A stretch of 64,000 nucleotides of DNA from Kushneria sinocarnis (GCF_003633775.1 NZ_RBIN01000002.1:248001-312000); one strand, 5' to 3'; positions 42,273 to 51,348 are shown, counted from the first letter of the stretch. The notes: generated from the sequence alone by a model not told the origin. Numbers and translations are program-made.

Positions 42273-43307
42273 ATGACTCAATCCAATCGGCACAACGCGG
42301 AAGGCCGGGTCAGTGAGGCCCCGGCCGCCCCGGCGAAAAGGGGCAGCAGTCTCTCCCGGCTGGGGCGCAACATGGCGCAGTGGCGCGAGGCCAGCATCCT
42401 GCTGGCCGCCATCGTGCTGGTCATCTACTTCCAGGCCACGTCTCCGGCCTTTCTGACCCTCAACAACATCGGCGTGCTCTCCCAGTTCGCCACCGCCGTG
42501 GCCATCATTGCCGCCGGTCAGGTCATGGTACTGATCTGTGGCGAACTGGACCTGTCGGTGGGCCAGGTCTATGCCATCACCCCCTTCATCATGTACTTCG
42601 CCCAGCAGGCCGGCCTGCCGCTGGGCGTGGCCATCGTGCTGGGGCTGGTGGTGGCTGCCCTGATCGGGCTGGTCAACGGGCTGATCACGGTGGGCCTGGG
42701 GGTCTCCTCCTTCGTGACCACGCTGGGCATGCTGTTCTTCATCCAGGGACTGACCCTGACCATCTCCGGAGGTTTCCCGGTCCAGCCCGTGGCCGGCGAA
42801 TTCTGGACCGCCGTGCTGGGCGGCAATGTCTTTGGCGCGCTGCTCTGGATGGTCGCCATCGCCCTGCTCTTCCAGTTCATCCTGTTTCGCACCCGCTGGG
42901 GGCTGCACACCATCGCGACCGGCGGCAATCCGCTGGGCGCCTCGCAGATCGGGATTCGCACCGGACGGGTCAAGATCGGCAACTTCATGCTGTGCAGCAT
43001 GCTGGGCGGATTCGCCGGCATTCTGGATGCCTTTCGCATCGGCTCCATCGATCCACTCGCGGGCGGCACCGAAATCATGTTCATGGCAATCGCCTCGGCG
43101 GTCATCGGCGGCACCCTGCTCGCCGGCGGGTCGGGCACCGTGATCGGCGCCCTGCTGGGGGCGCTGGTACTGGCCATTCTCAAGGATGGCTTCACCATCT
43201 CCGGCGTCAGCGCCTACACCTTCGACATGATCCTGGGACTGGCCATCGTGATCACCATGATCATGAACGTGCACCTGAGTCGCCTGCGGGCAAGGGGAAA
43301 AACATGA
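42273..43307 (+). CDS. Sugar ABC transporter permease (RbsC-like)
   Basis: A 344-residue inner-membrane permease of the branched-chain/ribose superfamily, with about ten hydrophobic helices. Signatures are TLNNIGVLSQFATAVAIIAAGQVMVLICGELDLSVG, FVTTLGMLFFIQGLTL and GGNPLGASQIGIRTGRVK, followed by AVIGGTLLAGGSGTVIGALLGALVLAILKDG. It starts three bases after the receptor stop and overlaps the ATPase gene by ATGA. Confidence 0.93.
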   Translation: MTQSNRHNAEGRVSEAPAAPAKRGSSLSRLGRNMAQWREASILLAAIVLVIYFQATSPAFLTLNNIGVLSQFATAVAIIAAGQVMVLICGELDLSVGQVYAITPFIMYFAQQAGLPLGVAIVLGLVVAALIGLVNGLITVGLGVSSFVTTLGMLFFIQGLTLTISGGFPVQPVAGEFWTAVLGGNVFGALLWMVAIALLFQFILFRTRWGLHTIATGGNPLGASQIGIRTGRVKIGNFMLCSMLGGFAGILDAFRIGSIDPLAGGTEIMFMAIASAVIGGTLLAGGSGTVIGALLGALVLAILKDGFTISGVSAYTFDMILGLAIVITMIMNVHLSRLRARGKT

Positions 43308-44095
43308 CAGCAGCGACGTCATCCGCCGGCGAGGAGATCCTGCGCGGCGAGAATCTTTCCAAGAGCTTCGGTCAGGTCACGGCGCTGTCCGATGTCTCCT
43401 TCCGGCTGAAGAAGGGCGAAGTGCTGGCGCTGCTGGGCGACAACGGCGCCGGCAAGTCAACCCTGATGAAGATCCTGACCGGCTTTCACCGGCCGACCAG
43501 CGGCAGCCTCTACTTCGACAATCAGCCGGTCGAGTTCGGCTCCGTCACCCACGCCCGCCGGGCAGGCATCGAGCCGGTCTATCAGGATCTGGCGCTGATC
43601 AACGAACTGAGCGTCTTTCGCAACATGTTTCTCAAGCGCGAAATCCTGCGCGGCGGGCCGCTGCGGCTGCTCAACGACGCTGCCATGCGCGAGAAGGCGG
43701 ATGCCCAGCTGCGCGAGATCGGCATCAAGCTGCCCTCGGTGGATGTACCCATCTCGAAGCTGTCGGGCGGTCAGCGTCAGGCGATCGCCGTGGCCCGCTC
43801 GGTCTACTCCGAGAACGTCCGGGTACTGCTGCTCGATGAGCCGACGGCCGCCATGGGAGTACGCGAGAGCAAGCAGATCCTCGATCTGATCCGCCGGCTG
43901 AAGGAGACCTCGGAGCTGGCAGTCATCATCGTGGCGCACAACTACGCCCAGATCTTCGATGTCTGCGACCGGATCAATCTGCTGCAGTACGGCACCATCA
44001 CCTTTGACCGGGCCACGGCGGATACCTCGATCCAGGAGCTGACCGATATCGTGGTCAACTCCTACCGCAATGCTGATCAGACCACACCGGCCTGA
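43304..44095 (+). CDS. Sugar ABC transporter ATP-binding protein (single ATPase domain)
   Basis: A 263-residue ATPase with Walker A LGDNGAGKST, Q-loop (VYQDLAL), signature KLSGGQRQAIAVAR, Walker B VLLLDEPTAAMG and switch His in VIIVAHNY. It has a single ATPase domain, unlike RbsA/MglA/AraG with two fused copies, so it must act as a homodimer, as in FrcA-type fructose transporters. Its start overlaps the permease stop. Confidence 0.93.
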   Translation: MTAATSSAGEEILRGENLSKSFGQVTALSDVSFRLKKGEVLALLGDNGAGKSTLMKILTGFHRPTSGSLYFDNQPVEFGSVTHARRAGIEPVYQDLALINELSVFRNMFLKREILRGGPLRLLNDAAMREKADAQLREIGIKLPSVDVPISKLSGGQRQAIAVARSVYSENVRVLLLDEPTAAMGVRESKQILDLIRRLKETSELAVIIVAHNYAQIFDVCDRINLLQYGTITFDRATADTSIQELTDIVVNSYRNADQTTPA

Positions 44096-44456
44096 TCGCC
44101 AGGGGGGCGCTGTCAGAGCCGGATACAACCATGGTCGATGTTGCACCATCACCGACCATGTCCGACATTCCCGGGCTGATCCTGGCATCCCCCGTACTTC
44201 CGGCCCGTTGCCGGGATAACCGGGCGCCCTGCCACTCCTGCTTCCCGCCTCCCGGTGCCGCTGGACGCCCGGTGCCGGATACCGGCGCTGCCGGCCTGTC
44301 ACATCCCGGGCGATGGCGGTGGTACACACCAGCGCCAGCGTGGCCTGGCCGGGCGGGGGTGCCCGGCTGCGCTGAAATGATCATGATGACCGATCGCATC
44401 TCCCACCAGCTCCGCTACGCTGTAGCGTGGCGCTTCAAACGTACGAGGATCGAGTA
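44096..44456. other. Intergenic region between the ABC operon and the sugar dehydrogenase
   Basis: About 360 bases with no credible gene. It contains an 8-base inverted repeat CATGGTCG/CGACCATG (44130-44137 and 44153-44160) with no following T-run, which could be an operator or an RNA hairpin. Nothing else recognised. Confidence 0.35.
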
Positions 44457-45392
44457 ATGTCTGCCCCCATTCGCATCGGCATCGCGGGCGTCGGCAAGAT
44501 CGCCCGCGATCAGCATGTTCCGGCCCTGCAGCACAATCACCGTTTCGAACTGGCCGCCTGCGCCAGCCGCAACGCCAGTCTCGACGGGGTCAAGAGCTTC
44601 GACAGTCTCGAGGCCATGCTCGCCGGCGCCCCCGAGCTGCATGCCGTTTCGCTGTGCACGCCCCCCCAGGTGCGCTATCAGCAGGCGCGCGCCGCCATTG
44701 AAGCCGGCCGACACGTGTTTCTGGAAAAGCCGCCGGGCGTGACCCTCAGCGAGGTCGAGGATCTGGCCCGCCGCGCCGACCAGGCCAACGTTACCCTCTT
44801 TGCCAGCTGGCACGCCCGTGAGGCCGCCGGCGTGGATCGCGCCCGGCAGTGGCTGGAAGAAGCCCGGGTACAGCGCGTCGACGTGCAGTGGCGCGAGGAT
44901 GTCAGAACCTGGCATCCCGGGCAGCAGTGGATCTGGCAACCCGGCGGGCTGGGCGTATTCGATCCCGGCATCAATGCGCTGTCGATCATGACCCGGATTC
45001 TGCCCGACGAGTTCTTTCTCGAGCGCGCGCGGCTGGAAGTGCCGGAGAACTGCCAGGCGCCGATCGGCGCCGAGCTGGATTTCACCGATGCCGCTGGCAC
45101 CCCCATTCATGCCGACTTCGACTGGCGCCAGACCGGCCCCCAGACCTGGCAGATCACGGTGGAGACCGATCGGGGCACGCTGCTGCTCGAGGATGGCGGC
45201 AGTCGACTGAGCGTCGACGGCGAGCAGCTCATCGATGGCGAGGATGTCGAATACGCCGGTCTCTACCGCCGTTTTGCCGAGCTGATCGGGGCCGACCGCA
45301 GCGAAGTGGACATCCGGCCGTTCCGCCATGTGGCAGATGCCTTCATGCTGGCCGAACGCATTGCGACCGCGCCCTTTCACGACCAGGACTGA
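44457..45392 (+). CDS. Gfo/Idh/MocA family sugar 1-dehydrogenase (D-galactose / L-arabinose type)
   Basis: A 311-residue NAD(P)-dependent oxidoreductase. N-terminal Rossmann fold IRIGIAGVGKIARDQHVPAL, the EKPPG catalytic-lysine motif near residue 92, and a C-terminal alpha/beta domain with WIWQPGGLGVFDPGINAL. The N-terminal DQHVPAL and the EKPP variant are typical of bacterial D-galactose 1-dehydrogenase and close L-arabinose dehydrogenases. These make the aldonolactone that the SMP-30 lactonase at 51349 could open. The substrate assignment is inference. The ATG at 44457 is the only sensible start; a T-A-rich stretch replaces a clear ribosome binding site. Confidence 0.82.
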   Translation: MSAPIRIGIAGVGKIARDQHVPALQHNHRFELAACASRNASLDGVKSFDSLEAMLAGAPELHAVSLCTPPQVRYQQARAAIEAGRHVFLEKPPGVTLSEVEDLARRADQANVTLFASWHAREAAGVDRARQWLEEARVQRVDVQWREDVRTWHPGQQWIWQPGGLGVFDPGINALSIMTRILPDEFFLERARLEVPENCQAPIGAELDFTDAAGTPIHADFDWRQTGPQTWQITVETDRGTLLLEDGGSRLSVDGEQLIDGEDVEYAGLYRRFAELIGADRSEVDIRPFRHVADAFMLAERIATAPFHDQD

Positions 45393-45521
45393 GCGCTCAC
45401 CCGGCGATGGCCACCTGTTCCGCCAGCGGGCCACCCCGTCTCGAACATTCATCAGCAACGGGTAGCGGGCAGCACCGGTTGTCGCATCGCTACCCCCACT
45501 CTTCCCGACAAGGATACCCTC

Positions 45522-46292
45522 ATGGCTTCCGAGCACGCCCTCTATCCCAGCCTGGGCAGCAAGACCGTTTTCATTACCGGCGGCGGCAGTGGTATCGGCG
45601 CCGCCCTGACCCGCGCCTTCTGCCAGCAGGGTGCCCGGGTGGTGTTCATCGATATCGCCGAGGACCCCAGCCGTCAGCTGGTCAGCGATATCGAGCGCGA
45701 CACCGGCAATGCCCCCCACTTCGAGCCCTGCGACATCCGCGACATCAAGGCCCTGCAGGAGGTCATCGGCCGGGTCGAGCAGGAACATGGCGCGATCGGC
45801 GTCCTGGTCAACAATGCCGCCCGCGATGACCGCCACGACTGGCGCGAGGTCACCCCGGAGTACTGGGACGAACGCATGGCGATCAACCTGCGCCCGCAGT
45901 TCTTTGCCATCCAGGCCGTGGCACCGCAGATGGAGCGCCTCGGTGGCGGCTCGATCATCAACTTCGGCTCGATCAGCTGGAAGCTTGCTCAGGGCAACAT
46001 GCCGGGCTATACCACTTCCAAGGCCGCCGTGCACGGCCTGACCCGCACCATGGCACGCGATCTGGGAACCTCCTCGATCCGGGTCAATACCGTCATTCCG
46101 GGCTGCATCATGACCGAGCGGCAGAAGGAGCTGTGGATTGCGCCGGAGGACGTGGACAACATCCTGGCCCACCAGTGCCTCAAGACCGAACTGAAGCCGG
46201 AACACGTGGCACCCACGGTGCTCTTCCTGGCAGCCGATGACAGCGCCCAGTGTACCGCCCAGGAGTATGTCATCGACGGCGGCTGGTGCTGA
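45522..46292 (+). CDS. SDR family oxidoreductase, probable sugar dehydrogenase
   Basis: A 256-residue classical short-chain dehydrogenase. Cofactor motif TGGGSGIGAAL (residues about 19-29), VLVNNAARDD, catalytic Ser in NFGSISWK and Tyr-Lys in GYTTSKAAVHG, and NTVIPGCIMTERQ near the substrate loop. Position 37-38 FIDI suggests NAD preference. It is close to SDRs acting as aldose or sugar-alcohol dehydrogenases in oxidative pentose/galactose pathways. It lies 129 bases after the Gfo/Idh gene; that gap has an 8-base inverted repeat GGGTAGCG/CGCTACCC (45460-45495). Confidence 0.85.
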   Translation: MASEHALYPSLGSKTVFITGGGSGIGAALTRAFCQQGARVVFIDIAEDPSRQLVSDIERDTGNAPHFEPCDIRDIKALQEVIGRVEQEHGAIGVLVNNAARDDRHDWREVTPEYWDERMAINLRPQFFAIQAVAPQMERLGGGSIINFGSISWKLAQGNMPGYTTSKAAVHGLTRTMARDLGTSSIRVNTVIPGCIMTERQKELWIAPEDVDNILAHQCLKTELKPEHVAPTVLFLAADDSAQCTAQEYVIDGGWC

Positions 46293-46295
46293 GCT

Positions 46296-46835
46296 TCAGT
46301 CGACGTCAGCGCCCAGCAGTCGCAGGGTGCCGAGTATCAGTCCGTCGCTGATGGCCAGCGACACGCTGATCTCCAGCACTGCGCCCAGCAGCAGCAGACT
46401 CCAGCCCGGCAGGCGCCAGCCGAGCAGAAAACCGAGCATGGCAAACAGCGTGTCCGCCAGCGAGTTGAGGATGCTGTCGCCGGCATAATGGGGTGCCTGG
46501 GCCGAGCGGTTGATGGCTTCGATGACCCAGGGCGCATTCTCCACCATCTCCCAGATGGCACTGCTCAGCAGTGCCATCAGGGCCCGGTAGCGCACCGGCC
46601 AGCCGGGACGCACGCGCGTCAGGACCACGAACAGCCCCATGCCGAAGATGACATGCAGCAGCGAATACCAGTCAGCGAACTGCTGGGCATTCTGCGCCGG
46701 GTCCAGTCGGCCCTGCCAGAGATGCACTTCTCCGCATGGGCAGAAGTAGCTGCGCCCCATCAGACGCAGCCAGAGCAGTTGCATGACCGGCACGGCCACG
46801 GCACAGCCCGCCAGCTGCAGATTGCGCTGGCACAT
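46296..46835 (-). CDS. DUF2585 (UPF0314) family membrane protein
   Basis: A 179-residue inner-membrane protein of unknown function with four to five hydrophobic helices. Family landmarks are GRSYFCPCGEVHLWQG near residue 27, QFADWYSLLHVIFGM, SSAIWEMVENAPWVIEAINR and YAGDSILNSLADTLFAMLG. Such genes are common in alphaproteobacteria and sporadic elsewhere, so acquisition with the island is possible. It is convergent with the SDR gene (3-base gap) and divergent from crtX. Confidence 0.85.
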   Translation of the reverse strand: MCQRNLQLAGCAVAVPVMQLLWLRLMGRSYFCPCGEVHLWQGRLDPAQNAQQFADWYSLLHVIFGMGLFVVLTRVRPGWPVRYRALMALLSSAIWEMVENAPWVIEAINRSAQAPHYAGDSILNSLADTLFAMLGFLLGWRLPGWSLLLLGAVLEISVSLAISDGLILGTLRLLGADVD

Positions 46836-46994
46836 TACTGCAAGCTCCCGGCCGGTGCCCGGGCATCCCGTGATCCGACTGGCTGATGTCGCGTTGCAGT
46901 CAATGTCCGAAATGAAACGCCGGCACTATGCTGCAGATGATTCCACATTGCGCTCACCTCTCGCCGGTCCCTGGCGTCGTTACGGAAAAGCACC

Positions 46995-48341
46995 ATGGCA
47001 CATCTCGCTCTGATCTGTCCGCCCTATGCCAGTCATCTGCGCGTATTCGAGAGCCTGGCAGCGCGGCTGATCGCTCGGGGACACGATGTCACCTTCCTGC
47101 TGCCACCGGGCACGACGCTTTACCTGCAGCACACCGCAGTCGATGTCTGTCTGCTCGAAACGAGCGGGTCGACACGCCCCACGCCGGGCACCGGAAAACG
47201 CCTGACCCCGGCCCTGCTGCAAACCGTTGATGAACTGCGCGCACGTACCGACGCCCTCTGCCGGCTGGCCCCGCAGCTGCTGCAGGAGCGTAACGTCGAT
47301 CTCGTGCTGGGCGATCAGATGGAAGCCGGTGCCGGGCTGGTCGCCGATCACCTGCAACTGCCGCTGATCTCGATCGCCTCGGCACTGCCGCTCGACCGCG
47401 ACATCGGCATCCCGCCGCCCTGGCTCGGGTGGCGCTACGATCCCACCGACAGGGGCCGCGAACACCACCGGGTCGCCGATCGCATCTCGCGCTGGCTGAT
47501 GCGCCGCCACAATCGCACCATTGCCTGCTGGGCCGAACAGCTGGGGCTCGCCCCGCGATACGAGCTGCAGGACTGCATTTCCGGAGTGCAGTGCATTGCC
47601 CAGACCGTACCGGGGCTGGACTTCCCGCGTACGTCACTGAGCGCACATCTGGCTCCCGTCGGACCGATTCGCCCCCCTGTGGAAGATACCCCGCCTGCCG
47701 TGCTCGATCCTGCCATCGACCCTGCCCGGCCACTGGTCTACGCCTCCCTGGGTACGCTGCAGGGGCATCGGCTGGACATCTTCAGGCTGCTGGCCCGGGC
47801 CTGCCGCCGGCTCGACATCCAGCTGATCGTCTCGCACTGCGGCTGCCTGACCCCCGAGCAGGCCGCCACCATCGATGCCACCCGGGTCGAGGCGCAGGTG
47901 CCGCAGCCCGCCCTGCTCAAACACTGTGATATCTGCATCACTCACGGCGGCCTCAATACGGTCATGGATGCCCTGAGCGCCACTGTACCGGTACTGGCCA
48001 TTCCGCTGGCCTTCGACCAGCCGGGCATTGCGGCACGTCTGGTACACCACGAGCTGGGGCTGCGGCTGACGCCGCGCCAGCTGAGCCTCCCGCGTCTGAC
48101 CGCGGCCCTGACCACGCTGCTGACGCAGTCGGGCTATCGCCGCCGGGCCCTGTCCCTCAGCCGTGAAATTGCCGGCGCCGGCGGCGCCGTGGGCGCTGTC
48201 GCACACATCGAGCACATCCTGCAGACACGGGGGACCGGCCCCCGCGAGGCGCTGGCCGGGAGTGCCCTGCCGGCTACCACCGACGAGCCGGTCGGATCAC
48301 TTCCCCGGCCCGAACACCTGCCTGACGGATCCGGGGCGTAA
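46995..48341 (+). CDS. crtX: Zeaxanthin glucosyltransferase-like glycosyltransferase CrtX
   Basis: A 448-residue GT-B fold glycosyltransferase of family GT1. Strong resemblance to Pantoea CrtX is seen throughout: MAHLALICPPYASHLRVF at the start, LVLGDQMEAGAGLVADHL, ISIASALPLDRD, WLMRRHNRTIACWAEQLGLAPR, VYASLGTLQGHRLDIFR, and the donor-binding ITHGGLNTVMDAL...PLAFDQPGIAARLVHHELG. It would transfer glucose from UDP-glucose to hydroxylated carotenoids such as zeaxanthin. No other carotenoid genes lie in the window and it is embedded among sugar genes. A C-terminal Pro/Gly-rich tail of about 40 residues is extra. A different acceptor (another lipid or glycoside) cannot be excluded. Confidence 0.85.
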   Translation: MAHLALICPPYASHLRVFESLAARLIARGHDVTFLLPPGTTLYLQHTAVDVCLLETSGSTRPTPGTGKRLTPALLQTVDELRARTDALCRLAPQLLQERNVDLVLGDQMEAGAGLVADHLQLPLISIASALPLDRDIGIPPPWLGWRYDPTDRGREHHRVADRISRWLMRRHNRTIACWAEQLGLAPRYELQDCISGVQCIAQTVPGLDFPRTSLSAHLAPVGPIRPPVEDTPPAVLDPAIDPARPLVYASLGTLQGHRLDIFRLLARACRRLDIQLIVSHCGCLTPEQAATIDATRVEAQVPQPALLKHCDICITHGGLNTVMDALSATVPVLAIPLAFDQPGIAARLVHHELGLRLTPRQLSLPRLTAALTTLLTQSGYRRRALSLSREIAGAGGAVGAVAHIEHILQTRGTGPREALAGSALPATTDEPVGSLPRPEHLPDGSGA

Positions 48342-48450
48342 TCGCGCAGCACCCGCCGGCTGCCAGCTCACGCTGCACTGCCCGGCCCGAATGGCCTCAT
48401 CTCCCGACTTCCCACATCAGGCGGCATGCGCGATGTCTGCCACCAAAGTC

Positions 48451-48483
48451 CATGTTGAACATTTGCCGGATATGTTCAACATG
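48451..48483. promoter_or_regulatory. Double operator upstream of the MFS sugar porter
   Basis: CATGTTGAACAT (48451-48462) and its exact reverse complement ATGTTCAACATG (48472-48483) are separated by nine bases. Each arm is itself a near-palindrome TGTT-S-AACA with the FadR/GntR core GT-N3-AC, and the centres are 20 bases (two helical turns) apart. It lies about 50 bases ahead of the porter ATG. Related units precede galM. Confidence 0.65.
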
Positions 48484-48531
48484 AATTCAGCTTCGTCACT
48501 TCCATCCGTCCATTGAAATCCGGAGTCAACC

Positions 48532-49932
48532 ATGACTTCTTCATCATCCTCGGTGGCCGACGACCGCAAGGCCATGCCGGTCGTCTATGTCATTGGCGCC
48601 ATCGCCGCACTCGCCGGTCTGCTGTTCGGCATGGATATCGGCGTCATATCCGGTGCCCTGCCCTTCATCGAGCAGGAGTTCAACATCAGCGATCGGATCC
48701 AGGAGATCATCGTCAGTTCGATGATGTTCGGGGCGGCCTTCGGCGCCGCCGGCGGCGGCTTCTTCTCGCGCCGCTTCGGTCGCAAGCTGACGCTGGCCGT
48801 CAGCGGCATCATCTTCATCATCGGCGCCCTGACCTCGGCCCTGGCGTGGTCTCCCGAGGCCCTGATCGGTGCCCGCATCGTGCTCGGCATCGCGGTAGGC
48901 ATCTCGTCCTATATCGCCCCCATCTATCTCTCCGAAATCGCGCCCGAGCGCATTCGCGGCACCCTGATCTCGTTCTACCAGCTGATGATCATGGGCGGCA
49001 TTCTGGTGGCCTACCTCTCCAATGCCGCCTTCAGCTATTCCGGTGGCTGGCGCTGGATGCTCGGCGTGATCGCCATTCCCGCCGTTTTGCTGGTGCTCGG
49101 CATGATCGTCCTGCCGCGCAGTCCGCGCTGGCTGGCCAGCAGTCAGCGCGACGAAGAGGCTCGCAGCGTACTGATGCGCCTGCGCGGCAACGATCGCGAG
49201 CAGGTGGATGCCGAGCTGGGGCGCATCCGCGAGAGTCTCAACGTCAGCGATGCCGGCTGGAAGCTGTTCCGCTCGAACTCCAACTTCCGCCGCTCGGTCG
49301 GACTGGGGATGGTGCTCCAGTTCATGCAGCAGTTCACCGGCGCCAACGTGATCCTCTACTACGCACCGCGCATTCTCGGGCTGGCGGGTTATGACAGTTC
49401 CACCGAGCAGCTGTGGGGCACGGTCATCATCGGTCTGGTCATGACGCTGGCGACCTTCATTGCCATCGGCTTTGTCGATCGCGCCGGGCGCAAGCCGCTG
49501 CTCTATATCGGCTTCACCGTGATGGGCATCTGCATGGTGCTGCTCGGCGGGCTCTACGAATACGGGCTGGAGAGCGCCTTCGCCAAATACTTCGCGCTCT
49601 CGCTGCTGGGCGCCTTCGTGATCAGCTACGCGATGTCGGCTGCACCGATGGTGTGGATCCTGTGTTCCGAGATTCAGCCGCTCAAGGGCCGCGACTTCGG
49701 CGTCGCCTGTTCCACGGTGACCAACTGGGTCGCCAACATGATCATCGGCGCAACCTTCCTGACCCTGCTCAACACCCTGGGCAATGCCCACACCTTCTGG
49801 CTCTACGCCGGGCTGAACTTTGTGTTCATCATCCTGACGCTGGCCCTGCTGCCGGAAACGAAGGGCATCTCGCTGGAGCGGATCGAGCAGAACCTGATGG
49901 CTGGCAGGGCCCTGCGACGAATCGGGCGTTGA
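48532..49932 (+). CDS. MFS sugar/H+ symporter (AraE/GalP/XylE type)
   Basis: A 466-residue, twelve-helix major-facilitator sugar porter. Signatures: GLLFGMDIGVISGALPFI (helix 1), GFFSRRFGRKLTL, PIYLSEIAPERIRGTL, PRSPRWL, QFMQQFTGANVILYYAPRI (helix 7 sugar-binding QQ and N), GRKPLLYIGF and the C-terminal PETKGISLERIEQNL. The QQ...N pattern marks hexose/pentose proton symporters. A second uptake route beside the ABC transporter, probably high-capacity and lower affinity. Start preceded by GGAG; operator candidate upstream at 48451-48483. Confidence 0.93.
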   Translation: MTSSSSSVADDRKAMPVVYVIGAIAALAGLLFGMDIGVISGALPFIEQEFNISDRIQEIIVSSMMFGAAFGAAGGGFFSRRFGRKLTLAVSGIIFIIGALTSALAWSPEALIGARIVLGIAVGISSYIAPIYLSEIAPERIRGTLISFYQLMIMGGILVAYLSNAAFSYSGGWRWMLGVIAIPAVLLVLGMIVLPRSPRWLASSQRDEEARSVLMRLRGNDREQVDAELGRIRESLNVSDAGWKLFRSNSNFRRSVGLGMVLQFMQQFTGANVILYYAPRILGLAGYDSSTEQLWGTVIIGLVMTLATFIAIGFVDRAGRKPLLYIGFTVMGICMVLLGGLYEYGLESAFAKYFALSLLGAFVISYAMSAAPMVWILCSEIQPLKGRDFGVACSTVTNWVANMIIGATFLTLLNTLGNAHTFWLYAGLNFVFIILTLALLPETKGISLERIEQNLMAGRALRRIGR

Positions 49933-50061
49933 CGGCGCTGGCGCCCCTGCCGGCATCATCGAGAGTGGCGGTACCCGTGCGGGGGCCGCCCTCTCCTGTC
50001 CCTTTCGTCGGACGCCCCACGCCAGCCGGCGCCGGGGTGTCGCTTCAAGGAAACCGCTGCC

Positions 50062-51255
50062 ATGCAAGCCATCAACGCCCACGCCTGTCTGCCCGCCGAT
50101 GCCGATGCAGCCACCCTGGTCGGCCGCGTCTGGCGGGGCGCCCCCATCGGCGGGCCGGCGGTGGTCGCCGTGCGCCAGGGGCGTCTTTACGACATCACCG
50201 CCCACGCCCCCACCATGGCCGACCTGCTGGAACACGACGACCTGCACGAGCTGGTACATACCGCACCGGGCGAGGATCTCGGCCCGCTGACCGCCTGGCT
50301 CGAACGGTCGATCGATGCCCACACGCCCACCGAGCGGCTGCTGGCCCCCTGCGACCTGCAGGTGGTCAAGGCGTGCGGCGTGACCTTTGCCGTCAGCCTG
50401 CTGGAGCGGGTGATCGAGGAACAGGCCGGTGGTGATCCCGGCCGGGCGCTAGAGATTCGCCGCCAGCTGCATGAGCTGATCGGCAGCGACCTCTCGAACA
50501 TCACCCCCGGCTCCGCCGCGGCCATGACGCTCAAGCGCGAGCTGCAGGCGCGCGGCCAGTGGTCACAGTATCTGGAAGTCGGCATCGGGCCCGATGCGGA
50601 GGTCTTCTCCAAGGCACCACCGCTGGCATCGGTCGGCTTTGGCGCGGCCGTCGGCCTGCACCCGGCCTCGCAGTGGAACAACCCCGAGCCGGAAATCGTG
50701 CTGGCGGTCGACTCGCACGGCCGCCCGCGCGGGGCCACCCTGGGCAACGACGTCAACCTGCGCGATATCGAGGGGCGCAGCGCGCTGCTGCTGGGCAAGG
50801 CCAAGGACAACAACGGCTCCAGTGCCCTCGGCCCCTTCATCCGGCTGTTCGATTACCGCTACACCCTCGACGATGTCCGCCGCGAAAGCGTGCACATGCG
50901 CATCGAGGGCCGGGATGACGGTTTCGTCATCGAAGGCGACAGCCACATGCGCGAAATCAGCCGTGATCCGCTGGCGCTGGTCGAGCAGACCATCGGCGGT
51001 CATCATCAGTATCCCGATGGGTTCATGCTGTTCCTGGGGACCATGTTCTCGCCCACCGAGGACCGCGACGGGGAAGGCCGGGGCTTCACCCATCACCTCG
51101 ACGACCGGGTGACGATCTCCACGGATCGGCTCGGCGCACTGGTCAATCGGGTCGATCGCAGCGATGCCATCGAGCCCTGGACACTGGGCATCCGTGCCCT
51201 TTACCGTCATCTGGCACAGCGCTTTCCGCCGTCCCCGGCGGTGCCCGGGCAGTAG
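50062..51255 (+). CDS. Fumarylacetoacetase-fold sugar-acid dehydratase (XylX/AraD1-like)
   Basis: A 397-residue protein of the FAH superfamily in its sugar-catabolic branch. Recognisable segments are KACGVTFAVSLLERVIEE, LASVGFGAAVGLHPASQWNNPEPEIVLAV (metal Glu-X-Glu near residue 210), GNDVNLRDIEGRSALLLGKAKDNNGSSALGPF, and EQTIGGHHQYPDGFMLFLGTMFSPTEDRD. Related enzymes dehydrate 2-keto-3-deoxy-pentonates to 2-oxoglutarate semialdehyde in the oxidative xylose/arabinose routes. Placement between a sugar porter and a lactonase supports this, but the exact substrate (pentonate or hexonate derived) is inference. The matching aldonate dehydratase and semialdehyde dehydrogenase are not in the window. 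Confidence 0.85.
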   Translation: MQAINAHACLPADADAATLVGRVWRGAPIGGPAVVAVRQGRLYDITAHAPTMADLLEHDDLHELVHTAPGEDLGPLTAWLERSIDAHTPTERLLAPCDLQVVKACGVTFAVSLLERVIEEQAGGDPGRALEIRRQLHELIGSDLSNITPGSAAAMTLKRELQARGQWSQYLEVGIGPDAEVFSKAPPLASVGFGAAVGLHPASQWNNPEPEIVLAVDSHGRPRGATLGNDVNLRDIEGRSALLLGKAKDNNGSSALGPFIRLFDYRYTLDDVRRESVHMRIEGRDDGFVIEGDSHMREISRDPLALVEQTIGGHHQYPDGFMLFLGTMFSPTEDRDGEGRGFTHHLDDRVTISTDRLGALVNRVDRSDAIEPWTLGIRALYRHLAQRFPPSPAVPGQ

Positions 51256-51273
51256 CCTCTGCGCACGCCGGCG

Positions 51274-51317
51274 CTTGTCGCCATGGCGCGACAAGGCCTA
51301 TTGTCAGCTGTCACAAT
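51274..51317. promoter_or_regulatory. Inverted repeats between the FAH-fold gene and the lactonase gene
   Basis: An 8-base inverted repeat CTTGTCGC/GCGACAAG (51274-51281 and 51288-51295) is followed by ATTGT-N8-ACAAT (51300-51304 and 51313-51317) around a CAGCTG core. The first could be a weak terminator or operator, the second an operator for the lactonase gene; neither regulator is identified. Confidence 0.35.
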
Positions 51318-51348
51318 AAGCCCATCACGGCAAATATCGGAGAGCACC

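Noticed and set aside
44130..44160. Inverted repeat after the ABC operon as an intrinsic terminator
   Set aside because: A 15-base loop and no T-run make this unlikely; at most it is an operator or processing hairpin.
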